A stretch of DNA of 64,000 nucleotides. Source: Planctomycetota bacterium (lineage in GTDB: Bacteria > Planctomycetota > Planctomycetia > Pirellulales > Pirellulaceae). The stretch covers positions 1-64,000 of the forward strand of contig VGZA01000023.1 in NCBI GenBank assembly GCA_016872775.1, written 5' to 3'. Below the pieces are notes generated by a model. That model was not told where the DNA came from and ran no database searches. It was given only the letters and a program-made list of their open reading frames with translations. The position numbers and the translations under genes were made by a program. Below, piece by piece: positions 10,516 through 18,924 of the stretch (position 1 is its first letter; the number at the start of each line of letters is the position of its first letter).

Positions 10516-11349
10516 TCAGGCGTTACCGCCGGCGGTGCCGCAACCGAGCTTCGGACCGAAAACTCGCAGAGCATTCTCCCGCAAAACGGCGCGTTTTTGA
10601 TCGTCGGTCAAGTCGGCATGGTCGATTCGAGCCCGTTGCATGGCCGTCATGTAGAGCGGAGTATCCGTACCGAACAGGACTCGCTCGACGCCCACGGTCC
10701 GCACGGCCCATTCGATTAATCCCGGTGTAATCGATCGAGCACTCGACGTGTCGGCGAATACATTTCCCTGCCTCGATTTTTCGATCGCCCGAACCTGATG
10801 CGTAACGTCACCGTCCCAACCACAGCCGATATGAGCAAGGATCAAGCGTACTTCGGGAAAGGCGTCTGCCCAGGGAATGAAATCGCACGCCAGACTGAAC
10901 TGCTCGCTGCTGTGCGTCAGCACCACGGCCCGATGACGAGCAGCGAATTTGAATATCGCCTCCGCATGTTCGGTGATTGGATACTGATGTTCCTCCGGGT
11001 GAATCTTGATGCCGACGCACTGCGGTTGGGCCAACATCTCCTCCGCCTGCCGATACGTCTCCGGACACCTCGGATCGATCACCACATATTGCTTCAGGCC
11101 CGGCGTGTCGGGAATAATCCGGGCCGCTTCCCGATTTCCGGCGGCGGCATCCGCCTTGTTCCGCGGCATCAGGGCCAATAGCGGCGAGACAATCGTAAGT
11201 TCAACTCCAACGGCGCGGGCCCGTCGCACAACTTCCCGCGCGTCGCCCGTCATGAACTGATTGTAGAGCGAACTTTTGTCTTCCTGGATGTAGATGCCAT
11301 AGTGTCCGTGGACGTCGATGGCGGCGATTTCGACCGGGTGGCTGCTCAC
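10516..11349 (-). CDS. Amidohydrolase family protein (AMDH_2-type TIM barrel)
   Basis: 277 residues. Metal-site motifs of the amidohydrolase-2 family are present in order: HGH near the N-terminus (DVHGHYG), KIHPEEHQYP, VVLTHSSEQF, ILAHIGCGW and the catalytic aspartate in VLFGTDTPLY. These enzymes hydrolyse or decarboxylate small carbonyl substrates. Start is GTG at 11349, inside a GTGA overlap with the stop of the upstream DHDPS-family gene, and preceded by AGGAGG, so the two genes are translationally coupled. The aldolase plus amidohydrolase pairing suggests catabolism of a keto- or sugar acid; the actual substrate is not visible. Confidence 0.85.
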   Translation of the reverse strand: MSSHPVEIAAIDVHGHYGIYIQEDKSSLYNQFMTGDAREVVRRARAVGVELTIVSPLLALMPRNKADAAAGNREAARIIPDTPGLKQYVVIDPRCPETYRQAEEMLAQPQCVGIKIHPEEHQYPITEHAEAIFKFAARHRAVVLTHSSEQFSLACDFIPWADAFPEVRLILAHIGCGWDGDVTHQVRAIEKSRQGNVFADTSSARSITPGLIEWAVRTVGVERVLFGTDTPLYMTAMQRARIDHADLTDDQKRAVLRENALRVFGPKLGCGTAGGNA

Positions 11350-12305
11350 GAATTGTCCTCCTTTTTCCCCTCCGCGATTCCATGCGATCCCGCCTGGGGA
11401 ACCCAGTCGGGCAGCCGTTGTCGCAATAATGCGATGAATTTCGCGTACTCGTCGTCGCTCGATCCCTGGTACGGCGGCTGTAACCGTAAAGGCATCTCGG
11501 GCACATACATTTTTTCAAACAGTTTGTCGTAGCTGCCATCAATACGATCGCCAGGAATCGCTTCGAAAAGGCAGTCGACGACAATGTCGATTTCCTTTTG
11601 GATTGCGCACAAAGTTTCCCGATCGCCCCTTCGTCCCGCTTCATAAAGAGCTCGCTGGCGCGGCCAATGCATGATGAACGAGACGAGGATACTGCATTCG
11701 CCAAACAGAGAACCGTAGACATATCCGGCTTCGGAGAGAAAATGCTGCAGTTCGGGAGCATCCAGCAACAGGCTGCGCAGATGCGAAAGCGAATCGCCAC
11801 AATTTTTCGTCGCGACCAGATTGGGATGCAACTTCGCCAGCCTGCCGTACTCCTTGCCGGTCACCATCCGTTTTGTCCTCGGAAGGTTGTAATGCATGAA
11901 GCGGCAATCGGGAAACGCTCCGCAGATGTGATCGAAAAATGAAAACAGCTCAATGTCACGTAACGCCGCCCAACTCGGAAGCGAAATCTGGAAGTCGCGG
12001 ACGCCCCAATCACTACAGCGGCGGATCCGTTCCAGCATCGTTGTCAGCGAGAGCCCTATCACGCCGACCATCGGTTCGGCGCCGCTTTGCCGCATTTCAT
12101 CGGCGAAAGCCGAGACGATCTGATCGAACTGCCGGTCGCTGACGGCGTAGCCCTCGCCCGCCGTGCCGAAAACATAGAGCATCTGCGTGCCACCCAAAGC
12201 ATGGCGCACATTTCGCCGAAAAATCGATTCCGCAAACTGTCCCTTCTCATTCCACGGAATACAGCAAGTCGCCATCAACCCGCCAGGATATCGCTTGTCC
12301 GCCAT
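11346..12305 (-). CDS. DapA/NanA-family (dihydrodipicolinate synthase-like) aldolase
   Basis: 319 residues with class I aldolase landmarks of the DHDPS/N-acetylneuraminate lyase family: FGTAGEG (pyruvate carboxylate site), the YNLPRTK segment with the conserved Tyr, and the Schiff-base lysine in VATKNCGDS. ATG at 12305 has GGAGAG 8 bases upstream; the in-frame extension upstream to 12494 lacks a ribosome site and runs into the palindrome tract. Paralogues of this family in planctomycetes act on sugar-derived keto acids rather than lysine synthesis; the coupling to an amidohydrolase fits a catabolic role here, but this is inference. Confidence 0.85.
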   Translation of the reverse strand: MADKRYPGGLMATCCIPWNEKGQFAESIFRRNVRHALGGTQMLYVFGTAGEGYAVSDRQFDQIVSAFADEMRQSGAEPMVGVIGLSLTTMLERIRRCSDWGVRDFQISLPSWAALRDIELFSFFDHICGAFPDCRFMHYNLPRTKRMVTGKEYGRLAKLHPNLVATKNCGDSLSHLRSLLLDAPELQHFLSEAGYVYGSLFGECSILVSFIMHWPRQRALYEAGRRGDRETLCAIQKEIDIVVDCLFEAIPGDRIDGSYDKLFEKMYVPEMPLRLQPPYQGSSDDEYAKFIALLRQRLPDWVPQAGSHGIAEGKKEDNS

Positions 12306-12480
12306 AAAAGTATCTCTCCAGGAAAATCCTCGGTTCTCCGTCGGCCGTTCCAAGTCACAGTGAGATCCGGTCGTCGCGCATCCCAAAGCGGCTCCGCGAG
12401 CGACCTGAATTGTGGCGTCCGCAATCCCACCCGTCGAGTTCCCGGGACGGAAGATTTTCAAGATTTCCATTCCACCTACT

Positions 12481-12549
12481 CGTACTCGTCCCATACTCCT
12501 ACTCCTATTCGTACTTGTACGAGTACGGGACGAGTATGGGACGAGTACG
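12481..12549. repeat. Long inverted repeat built on GTACTCGTCC / GGACGAGTAC
   Basis: CGTACTCGTCCCATACTC (12481-12498) is exactly complementary to GAGTATGGGACGAGTACG (12532-12549), giving an 18-bp perfect stem. The 33-base spacer and the right flank repeat the same GAGTACGGGACGAG / GGAACGAGTACGAG motif several times, so alternative foldings exist. The GTACTCGT word recurs at least eight times within 90 bases. Its role (terminator, protein-binding array, or selfish repeat) is unknown. Confidence 0.8.
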
Positions 12550-12682
12550 GAACGAGTACGAGGCGGGTAACACTACTCCTACTTGGACAGCAGCACTTTG
12601 CGGCGGATGCTCCAGTTCTTCCTGCCCTGAAGGGCAACACTGTGAAGCATTTTTTTGTGAATTGGGTAACGTTTCGCGCAGT

Positions 12683-12746
12683 ATTTACCCCAAAGGGTTT
12701 TTTCTGCCGCGCAGCCGGGAGTTGCCGGTATTCCGGCTACCCCCGG
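12683..12746 (-). repeat. Hairpin element, copy A (minus orientation)
   Basis: The hairpin has arms CCGGGAGTTGCCGG (12715-12728) and CCGGCTACCCCCGG (12733-12746) around a 4-base loop, followed on the minus strand by a CCCTTTGGGG mini-hairpin. Read on the minus strand it aligns over about 64 bp with copy B at 13046-13109, so the two form an inverted pair. Confidence 0.65.
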
Positions 12747-13045
12747 AGGACCGTCCCACACGACCCGCCGCCGGTCGAGCGCAACGGTCCATCGACACTC
12801 ATGGGACTGCCGAGACCACAACGGATGCGCCGTTGCGTCGTGGTTGCTTCACTGCACCGCATGGGTTGGTGGTGCAGTGGCAGTCCGTCGATGGGCCTTC
12901 CCGGCAAATCAACTCCGCTCACGGCGCACTGCCACTGGCACAGCACACCAACGTCGGTTCGATCGCCACGATTCCTCACCGTTTCGGTTTCGGTCTCGGC
13001 GACGTCGGTCGGTGCCGATGGGCCCGTGCGCTCGACCGAGTTGTA

Positions 13046-13109
13046 CCCAGGGTAGCCGGACTACCGGCAACCCTGGGCTACACTGCAGAACATCCCCTTC
13101 GGGGAACGA
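13046..13109 (+). repeat. Hairpin element, copy B (plus orientation)
   Basis: Arms CCCAGGGTAGCCGG (13046-13059) and CCGGCAACCCTGGG (13064-13077) with loop ACTA, one mismatch in 14 pairs, followed by GCAGAACATCCCCTTCGGGG. Same order of sub-hairpins as copy A in reverse orientation. CCCAGGGT-type hairpins are, to my knowledge, common intergenic repeats in planctomycete genomes. Confidence 0.65.
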
Positions 13110-13292
13110 GCCACTTTTTCGCGGTTCGACGCGGCTGGCGGCTCGACGGGCTGGCAGGGCGTTGCCGCTGGGCTGATTTGTCGTGCCTCTTCGGGGCGGG
13201 AACGGATCGTTACGTGCGACAGGATGAACGCTTACGGCAAACGGCTATCGCAAAGTGGCGCTGTCCAACGACTCGCACGCCTGCACGATAAT

Positions 13293-14453
13293 TCACCAGG
13301 CTTCGCGATAGAGTCGCACAATGTCGGCGGTGGTTGGAACTACGGGGTTATTCGCGGGGCTGCCTGAAGCGAGCGCATCGGCGGCCATTTTTTCCAGGGA
13401 TGCCTCGAAATGGTCTCGAGCAATGCCCGGGTAGTCGCGAATTCTGGGAACGCACAGGCGCTCGTTCAACCGCTGCAGTTCTTCGACGAGTCGCTCCGCC
13501 GCAAGACGGTCGCAAGGATCCTCGAGTACAATTCCGATCTCCCTGGCCACCTGAGCGTACTTTGTTGTGGACCCAGCGATCGAGAATCTCGTGACGCAGG
13601 GCAGCAGCATGGCGTTGGAGAGTCCGTGCGGGATATGGAAAACGGCTCCCAGCGGCCGGCTCATCCCGTGCACCAGGCAGACGCTGCTATTGGCGAATGC
13701 CATGCCACCTTGGGTTGCGGCGAGCATCATCCCTTCACGCGCGGTGCGATTCGTCGGGTCGTCCCAGGCAGCAACGAGGTGCCGGGAAACGAGTCGCACG
13801 CAGGAGAGCGCGATCGGATCGGTCATTGCGGTCGCCTTGCGCGAGACGAATGCCTCGATGCCGTGTGTCAATGTATCGACTCCGACATGCGCCGTAAGTG
13901 CCGCCGGCATTGTCATCGTCAGTTCGAAGTCGATCAGCGCGACCGACGGCAGCAGGTGTGCGTCGAGGATCATCATCTTGATGTTCCGCTGTTCGTCGGT
14001 GATCACAGCGACCTTGGTGACTTCGCTGCCGGTGCCCGCCGTGGTCGGAATCGCCATCAAAGGCGCACCAGCGCGGGGAATCTTGTGGTACCCCATATAG
14101 TCGGCGAGCGGCTCAGGGTTTCGACTCAGGATCGCGATCGCTTTGGCGCAATCGATCGGGCTGCCGCCGCCGATTGCCACCACGGCCTGGGCCGCCGATT
14201 CCGTAAAAAGGCGCAATCCGTCGCGTACGTTTTGGACGGTCGGATCAGGGCGGACGCCGGCAAAGACCGTTGCGGCGATTTCCGTCGATTTCAGTGGTTC
14301 GAGCAGGCGGGCGATCAGCCCGGATTTGACCAGATATTGGTCGCTGACGACGAGAATTCGCTCGATCTCCAAGCGACGCAGCTGGTTCGTTAGTTCGCTC
14401 GACGCGCCGGCACCGATTAAAACCGTCGAGGGAATATTGAATGCGCTGCTCAT
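13293..14453 (-). CDS. Iron-containing alcohol dehydrogenase (type III)
   Basis: 386 residues of the Fe-ADH family. Seen: NAD-binding GGGSPID, the AIPTTAGTGSEVT segment, and the metal-binding region with Asp/His in VGVDTLTHGIEAF and later His in LVHGMSRPLGAVFHIPHG. It would interconvert an alcohol and an aldehyde with NAD(P)H. ATG at 14453 chosen because AAGGA lies 8 bases upstream; the ATG at 14462 is directly against that site. Its start overlaps by 2 bases or abuts the stop of the aldehyde dehydrogenase gene (14456), implying an operon that would oxidise an alcohol via a semialdehyde to an acyl-CoA. Which alcohol is not shown. Confidence 0.9.
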   Translation of the reverse strand: MSSAFNIPSTVLIGAGASSELTNQLRRLEIERILVVSDQYLVKSGLIARLLEPLKSTEIAATVFAGVRPDPTVQNVRDGLRLFTESAAQAVVAIGGGSPIDCAKAIAILSRNPEPLADYMGYHKIPRAGAPLMAIPTTAGTGSEVTKVAVITDEQRNIKMMILDAHLLPSVALIDFELTMTMPAALTAHVGVDTLTHGIEAFVSRKATAMTDPIALSCVRLVSRHLVAAWDDPTNRTAREGMMLAATQGGMAFANSSVCLVHGMSRPLGAVFHIPHGLSNAMLLPCVTRFSIAGSTTKYAQVAREIGIVLEDPCDRLAAERLVEELQRLNERLCVPRIRDYPGIARDHFEASLEKMAADALASGSPANNPVVPTTADIVRLYREAW

Positions 14454-14455
14454 AC

Positions 14456-15931
14456 TCACCATCCTTGGGCCCGCAGGTACGATTTATCCCACCTCGACAA
14501 CACGACCTTCTGCCGCGTGTAGAACATCACACCTTCCAGTCCTTGAACGTGCAGATCGCCCAGAAAGCTGCGGTTCCACCCGGAGAAGGAAAATAGCGCC
14601 ATCGGTGCCGGCACGCCGACGTTGATTCCCAGCATGCCGCACTGCATTTCCCGAGTGAACTGCCGCGCGGCGGCTCCGCTGCCCGTAAAGATCGTAGCGC
14701 CGTTGCCGAACGATAGTTCATTCATGGTGGTGATCGCCTGTTCGAGACTTGACGGTCGCACCAGGGACAACACAGGGCCGAAAATCTCGTCCTGGAAAAG
14801 ACCGCAAGTCGGTGCGACGCGGTCGACCAGAGTCGGGCCGACAAAGAACCCTTTTTCGGGAATCCGCGCGCTGCCGTCGTAAGCGACCTCGGCGCCCCAT
14901 TGCGGGGCCTGCTGGATGTATCCCAGGACGCGCTGTCGCGCCGACTCGTCGATGACCGGCCCCATCTCGGCCTGATCGTCATGCGTGGTGTCGGCCACGC
15001 GCAGAGTTGCCAGCGCGGCGCTGATCCGTTCGCGCCAGGCGTCGGCCGTTGGCGGACCCACTCCCATCAACACCGACCCGGCCATGCAACGCTGGCCGGC
15101 ACAGCCGAACGCCGAACCGATAATGGCGCGCAGCGTTGATTCCGGTTCCGCATCCGGCATAACCACGAGGACATTCTTTGCGCCACCCGCCGCCTGGACC
15201 CGCTTGCCGTGCGCCGACGCCAACCGATAAACCTCTTCCGCGACGCGCGTCGATCCCACGAAACTGACAGCAGCAATCCGAGGATGCCGGCAAATCGACT
15301 CTACCACCTCGCGACCACCCTGCACCAGGTTGAGCACGCCGGGGGGAAATCCCGCTTCGAGCAGCAGTTCCGCGAGTCGCATCGCCGTCAGTGGCACTTT
15401 TTCACTCGGCTTGAGCACAAAGGTATTGCCGCAGGCAATGGCCAGAGGGTACATCCACATCGGAACCATCGCCGGAAAATTGAACGGCGTAATTCCCGCG
15501 CAGACACCGATCGGTTCCCGCATCGAAACGGCGTCCACTTGGTCGGCGACCTGGGGCAGACTCTCGCCCTTCGACAGATGGGAAATTCCACAGGCAAACT
15601 CGACCACTTCGATGCCGCGTCGAACATCGCCTTTGGCTTCCTCGAAAGTCTTGCCGTTCTCGCGCGTCACCAAGCGGGCCAGTGACTCGAAGTTCCGCTC
15701 CAACAGTTCCCGATACCGGAACATGAACGCGGCCCGCTTCGGCGCCGGAGTCGCTCCCCATTCTAAGAACGCTCGTTGCGCCTCGCTGACCGCCTGATCG
15801 ACCTCCCTTTCACCACTCTGGGGCACCTCTCCGAGCAGTTCACCCGTCGATGGATTGAAGATTGGCGCCAGGGATTGCGTGGAGGGGCGAAGCCAATTCG
15901 GCCCAATCAGATTCGATATTTCCATGGTCAT
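14456..15931 (-). CDS. mmsA: CoA-acylating methylmalonate-semialdehyde dehydrogenase family protein
   Basis: 491 residues, the typical MmsA/IolA length. Landmarks: ITPFNFPAMVPMWMYP, KPSEKVPLTAMRLAEL, FVGSTRVAEEVY and the catalytic cysteine region FGCAGQRCMAGS, all characteristic of the CoA-dependent branch of the aldehyde dehydrogenases. It converts a (methyl)malonate semialdehyde to propionyl- or acetyl-CoA with NAD. Start set at ATG 15931; a second ATG six bases on is equally possible. Forms an operon with the iron alcohol dehydrogenase and is divergent from an MFS transporter (16186). Family assignment is firm; the pathway (valine, thymine, beta-alanine or inositol type) is open. Confidence 0.88.
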   Translation of the reverse strand: MTMEISNLIGPNWLRPSTQSLAPIFNPSTGELLGEVPQSGEREVDQAVSEAQRAFLEWGATPAPKRAAFMFRYRELLERNFESLARLVTRENGKTFEEAKGDVRRGIEVVEFACGISHLSKGESLPQVADQVDAVSMREPIGVCAGITPFNFPAMVPMWMYPLAIACGNTFVLKPSEKVPLTAMRLAELLLEAGFPPGVLNLVQGGREVVESICRHPRIAAVSFVGSTRVAEEVYRLASAHGKRVQAAGGAKNVLVVMPDAEPESTLRAIIGSAFGCAGQRCMAGSVLMGVGPPTADAWRERISAALATLRVADTTHDDQAEMGPVIDESARQRVLGYIQQAPQWGAEVAYDGSARIPEKGFFVGPTLVDRVAPTCGLFQDEIFGPVLSLVRPSSLEQAITTMNELSFGNGATIFTGSGAAARQFTREMQCGMLGINVGVPAPMALFSFSGWNRSFLGDLHVQGLEGVMFYTRQKVVLSRWDKSYLRAQGW

Positions 15932-16185
15932 CCCGACTTTCCCGCGGTACGTTCTCGATCCACCGGTCGTCTTCCCAGGCCATATCATACTCGCAGAACC
16001 CGGCTTCGGCGACGCGTTGCATGATGCCCATCGCTTGAGACCGGATCGATCGGCCCGCGGACGACGAGGTCTCGATCGCGTTCCTGCAACGATTCGGAAT
16101 GTACCGGTAGTATCCGATCCGCGCGATGCGACGTAGACTGGACGCCCTGCCCGAACGTTCATGCGCCAAATATCGGAGCGTCACC

Positions 16186-17469
16186 ATGAATGGCGTTGAG
16201 GAATGCCCCATTCCTGAATCGGATCAACGTCGTAACGGAATCGTATTTCTGATCAGTAACGTGATGATCTATCTGATTGCGCCGGTGACGTATGTTGGTG
16301 TCTTGCACGCAACGATCTTGGAAGCGCTCAAGGCCAGCGACACCGTCGCCAATCTGCCGGAATCGGTCTACATGTGGGTCGCGCCGTTGCCGGTGCTGGT
16401 TGCGTGGATCTGGCCGTCCCCACGCCTGCTGCGCCCGATGCTGATCGCCGCCCAGGTTGTGAAGGGCGCGGCGGGTGGCGCGGCGGCGCTGGTATTCGCG
16501 CTGGCGCCGCCGTCGTGGTGGATTCCAGTTCTGCTGGTCCATCCCGCGGTGATCGGGATCACGGGAGGAGTCCAGATCATGTGCCTGTGGGAATTAATCG
16601 GCCGCGGAATGGGACCGGTCCAGCGTGGCCGAACGCTCGGCTGGACCTACGGCATCGGCCCATTGTTCGCAGTCGCCGGTTCCTGCGCATCGCAGTTGAT
16701 CCTGAAAGGAGAGTTCCCAGGCCTGCCTTCGATCGAACCTTGGAAGCAGCCTTGGAGCTACGTACTGCTGTTCGGTGTGTCCTGTCCGGCAATGTGGTTC
16801 TCCGCAGCGCTTGTGGCGTTGGCGCGCGTGCCTGAATCGACCGGCACCGATTCCGGTGCATCGATTCGTGAAGTCGCGCGAGGCCTGCTCAGCTACCTTG
16901 GAAATCGCATGATCATGATAACCGCCGTGGGATTCCTGCTGACCTACGGAGGGACGATGATCATGAACAACCTGTCGTTGTACGCTCGTGAAGCACTGGG
17001 GGAGGCGCCCGAACACTACGCCGGATTGCAACTGGCGCTGCGATTCGGATTCAAAAGCGTGATGGGCTTTACACTCGGGTGGCTGGTAACCAGGCTTCAT
17101 CCCAAAGCGTCCTTGCTCGCCACCACGTCAATCTGTGCCGCGGGGATCGTCTGGGCTCTGCTTGTACCCGGCAAGCTCTACATGCTCAGCTTCGGCCTGT
17201 TGGGGGCGGGCGAACTGTTTTACGTCTATTACGTCAACTACGTTGTCGGCTGTTCCGAACCGCACCGCATGCGCGAGAACACCGCGTACACCAACCTGGT
17301 CAGCGTTTCCATCGGATTTTTGCCGATTGCCTTCGGCTGGATTTCGGACGAATTCGGTCGCCGGTGGAGCTTTGTCACGGCGCTGGCCATTTTGTTGACG
17401 GCGCTTGCAATCGTGCAGCTGCTGCTGCCAAAACACCCGCGCCCTCTGCCGCGCAACGAACAGAGCTAG
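16186..17469 (+). CDS. MFS transporter
   Basis: 427 residues, about 12 hydrophobic segments starting at residue 12 (GIVFLISNVMIYLI) and ending at ALAILLTALAIVQLLL, with a short basic-proline tail. The loop PQRGRTLGW-like segment VQRGRTLGWTYG and the C-terminal-half loop DEFGRRWSFV resemble MFS signature A positions. ATG at 16186 is preceded by GGAG with 7-base spacing; an upstream in-frame stretch from 16126 lacks a ribosome site. It is divergent from the MmsA/Fe-ADH operon with a 254-bp gap, so it may import the substrate of that operon (inference from position only). Confidence 0.85.
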   Translation: MNGVEECPIPESDQRRNGIVFLISNVMIYLIAPVTYVGVLHATILEALKASDTVANLPESVYMWVAPLPVLVAWIWPSPRLLRPMLIAAQVVKGAAGGAAALVFALAPPSWWIPVLLVHPAVIGITGGVQIMCLWELIGRGMGPVQRGRTLGWTYGIGPLFAVAGSCASQLILKGEFPGLPSIEPWKQPWSYVLLFGVSCPAMWFSAALVALARVPESTGTDSGASIREVARGLLSYLGNRMIMITAVGFLLTYGGTMIMNNLSLYAREALGEAPEHYAGLQLALRFGFKSVMGFTLGWLVTRLHPKASLLATTSICAAGIVWALLVPGKLYMLSFGLLGAGELFYVYYVNYVVGCSEPHRMRENTAYTNLVSVSIGFLPIAFGWISDEFGRRWSFVTALAILLTALAIVQLLLPKHPRPLPRNEQS

Positions 17470-17524
17470 ATTCTCACGAGCAGCGGCCGGCGAGCGGCGA
17501 GCGACCGCTTGAGGCCGGTGAAAC

Positions 17525-18202
17525 TCAACCGCTCGATGCGTTCGGATCACTCACGCACCGCAAGTATTCCGCCAGCCGCGATTGCAGGTCAAGCAGACTT
17601 TGCCATTGACGGGAATCGATAATCACGCGATCGGCTTTCGGTTCCACCTGTGCGGAATTCAACAGATTGCGGATCCGAATGTGGAGATAGTCCAGGACTT
17701 CCGCAAACTGGGCCGCCTGCCCGGGAGTCAGCCTGTCGGGGATCTCGGGAGGTTCAAACGCGTACAAAGTGGCCTTCGGGTCGGCGTCGGCATTCCAATT
17801 CAGATCGGAATCGGAGTGGCTTGCTTTCCGATTTGCTCCTTTGGATTCCTCAGGGTTGATCGTCCCTTCACTTTCGCCGCGCAACTTCGAGAGTCGACCG
17901 GCGATCTGGTCTCGGGATCCGTAGAGTATCACGGACCTGCCTATCAAAATGATGTCGCCGAAACGCAGAATACGGAGTTGGATATCCTCGTTGTTGACTT
18001 TGGTCCCATTTGTGCTTTCCAGGTCGGTCAGCACCAGGCGGGCGTTGTCTTCCTGTATCTTCAGGTGAAAGCGACTGACGCGCTCGTCGTTCAGCTGGAT
18101 CGTATTGCCTTCCTCGCGACCGATCGTGATCGGCGGATCCAGTTTATCGTAGATGCGCCCGCGATCGGCTCCGTCGATAACACGCAATATAATCCCGGAC
18201 AT
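17525..18202 (-). CDS. FHA domain protein
   Basis: 225 residues. A forkhead-associated domain fills residues 1-100 with all phosphothreonine-binding landmarks: GR (28-29), SRFH (43-46) and STNGT (63-67), then VN. The rest (100-225) is a charged linker and a helical C-terminal part (EVLDYLHIRIRNLL, QSLLDLQSRLAEYL) with no recognised domain. FHA proteins read Ser/Thr-kinase signalling, which is abundant in planctomycetes. A good sigma-70-like promoter lies at 18266-18295. It is convergent with the MFS gene. Confidence 0.9.
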   Translation of the reverse strand: MSGIILRVIDGADRGRIYDKLDPPITIGREEGNTIQLNDERVSRFHLKIQEDNARLVLTDLESTNGTKVNNEDIQLRILRFGDIILIGRSVILYGSRDQIAGRLSKLRGESEGTINPEESKGANRKASHSDSDLNWNADADPKATLYAFEPPEIPDRLTPGQAAQFAEVLDYLHIRIRNLLNSAQVEPKADRVIIDSRQWQSLLDLQSRLAEYLRCVSDPNASSG

Positions 18203-18598
18203 AGCGCTCGATTACGAATCCACAGGCCGGTGGAAACTGGTCTCTTGTAAATAGTTACATCTGCGCTTATAGCATCCCTGGGAAACGATGGTCAAGTCAG
18301 ACCGAGCGAAATCGTGGAGATTGCGGCAGTTTAGCGAGTTGTACCGACGAAATGCCAATCGGATAGGGGGCAGGCGCTGACCGATCGAGCTTACCAATGG
18401 TACTGACGGAACAACGGGAAGGTCAAAATCGCGAATCCGGGCCGACGCAGTCGGGTGTTGCCATGGGGCGGCAACCCGATCGGATTCCGTCCAGCGCCAA
18501 TGCGTCCATTGCCTCCAATGCCTTTTCGCCGCAATGCAGATCGAGTAAATTGGTCAGCCGACAGACTGTGCCGACCGCCTCGTGATCGGCACGTTTGT
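18203..18598. other. Gene-free interval upstream of the FHA gene and the tRNA
   Basis: Apart from the promoter at 18266-18295 (minus), nothing with family similarity or a ribosome site was found in the roughly 400 bases. The right half precedes the plus-strand tRNA and must hold its promoter, but no convincing -35/-10 pair was recognised. Confidence 0.5.
18266..18295 (-). promoter_or_regulatory. Sigma-70-like promoter of the FHA gene
   Basis: On the minus strand TTGACC (18295-18290) and TATAAG (18271-18266) are separated by 18 bases. The start of transcription would be near 18259, giving a leader of about 57 bases to the ATG at 18202. Confidence 0.55.
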
Positions 18599-18672
18599 GC
18601 GCCCGTGGCGCAATTGGATAGCGCATCGGTCTTCGGAACCGAGGGTTGCAGGTTCGAATCCTGCCGGGCGTA
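18599..18672 (+). tRNA. tRNA-Arg (anticodon TCG)
   Basis: A complete cloverleaf can be folded: acceptor GCGCCCG / CGGGCGT with one G-U pair at the end, D-stem GCGC/GCGC with loop AATTGGATA, anticodon arm TCGGT-CTTCGGA-ACCGA with anticodon TCG at 18633-18635, variable loop GGGTT, and T-arm GCAGG-TTCGAAT-CCTGC. Position 18672 is the discriminator A; CCA is not encoded. It reads CGA codons for arginine. Confidence 0.95.
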
Positions 18673-18924
18673 CTTTCAACGTGGGATGCGAACAGGTCGT
18701 CGCGCGTCGTTCCGAAAAATCGACGCCGGTCGGGTGCGGAGCCAGGAAAGGCCAATATTCCGTGAAATCCACCCAAATTCGCCCCTCTGCCCGCGCCGCA
18801 AAGCAAAGCTTCGCTCTCGCAATTTCAACACGTCCAAATCTCGCCTGCGTCCCTACGTTACAGCTGGGACTGTCCGATTAGTGTGGTGTCGACACAATTC
18901 AGATTCTCAGATTCTTACCGTTTT

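Larger units (their letters stand above)
12306..13292. other. Gene-free tract of about 1 kb rich in palindromes
   Basis: No convincing reading frame with a ribosome site or recognisable family motif occurs here, although several frames stay open by chance. It holds a long inverted repeat (12481-12549) and two inverted copies of a hairpin element (12683-12746 and 13046-13109), plus smaller CCCTT...GGGG hairpins. It separates two minus-strand gene sets, so it may also contain the promoter of the DHDPS-family gene near 12310-12480, but no clear -35/-10 pair was found. Confidence 0.6.

Noticed and set aside
12476-12565. CRISPR-like array
   Set aside because: The repeated GTACTCGT words are not separated by unique spacers of constant length and occur in both orientations, so this is a palindrome cluster. 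No cas genes are present in the window.
12087-13291. Two overlapping plus-strand frames of about 300 codons
   Set aside because: They begin antisense to the aldolase and run through palindromes; composition is Ser/Arg-rich, with no family motif or ribosome site.
13410-14393. 327-codon plus-strand frame over the Fe-ADH
   Set aside because: Antisense of a well-supported dehydrogenase gene.
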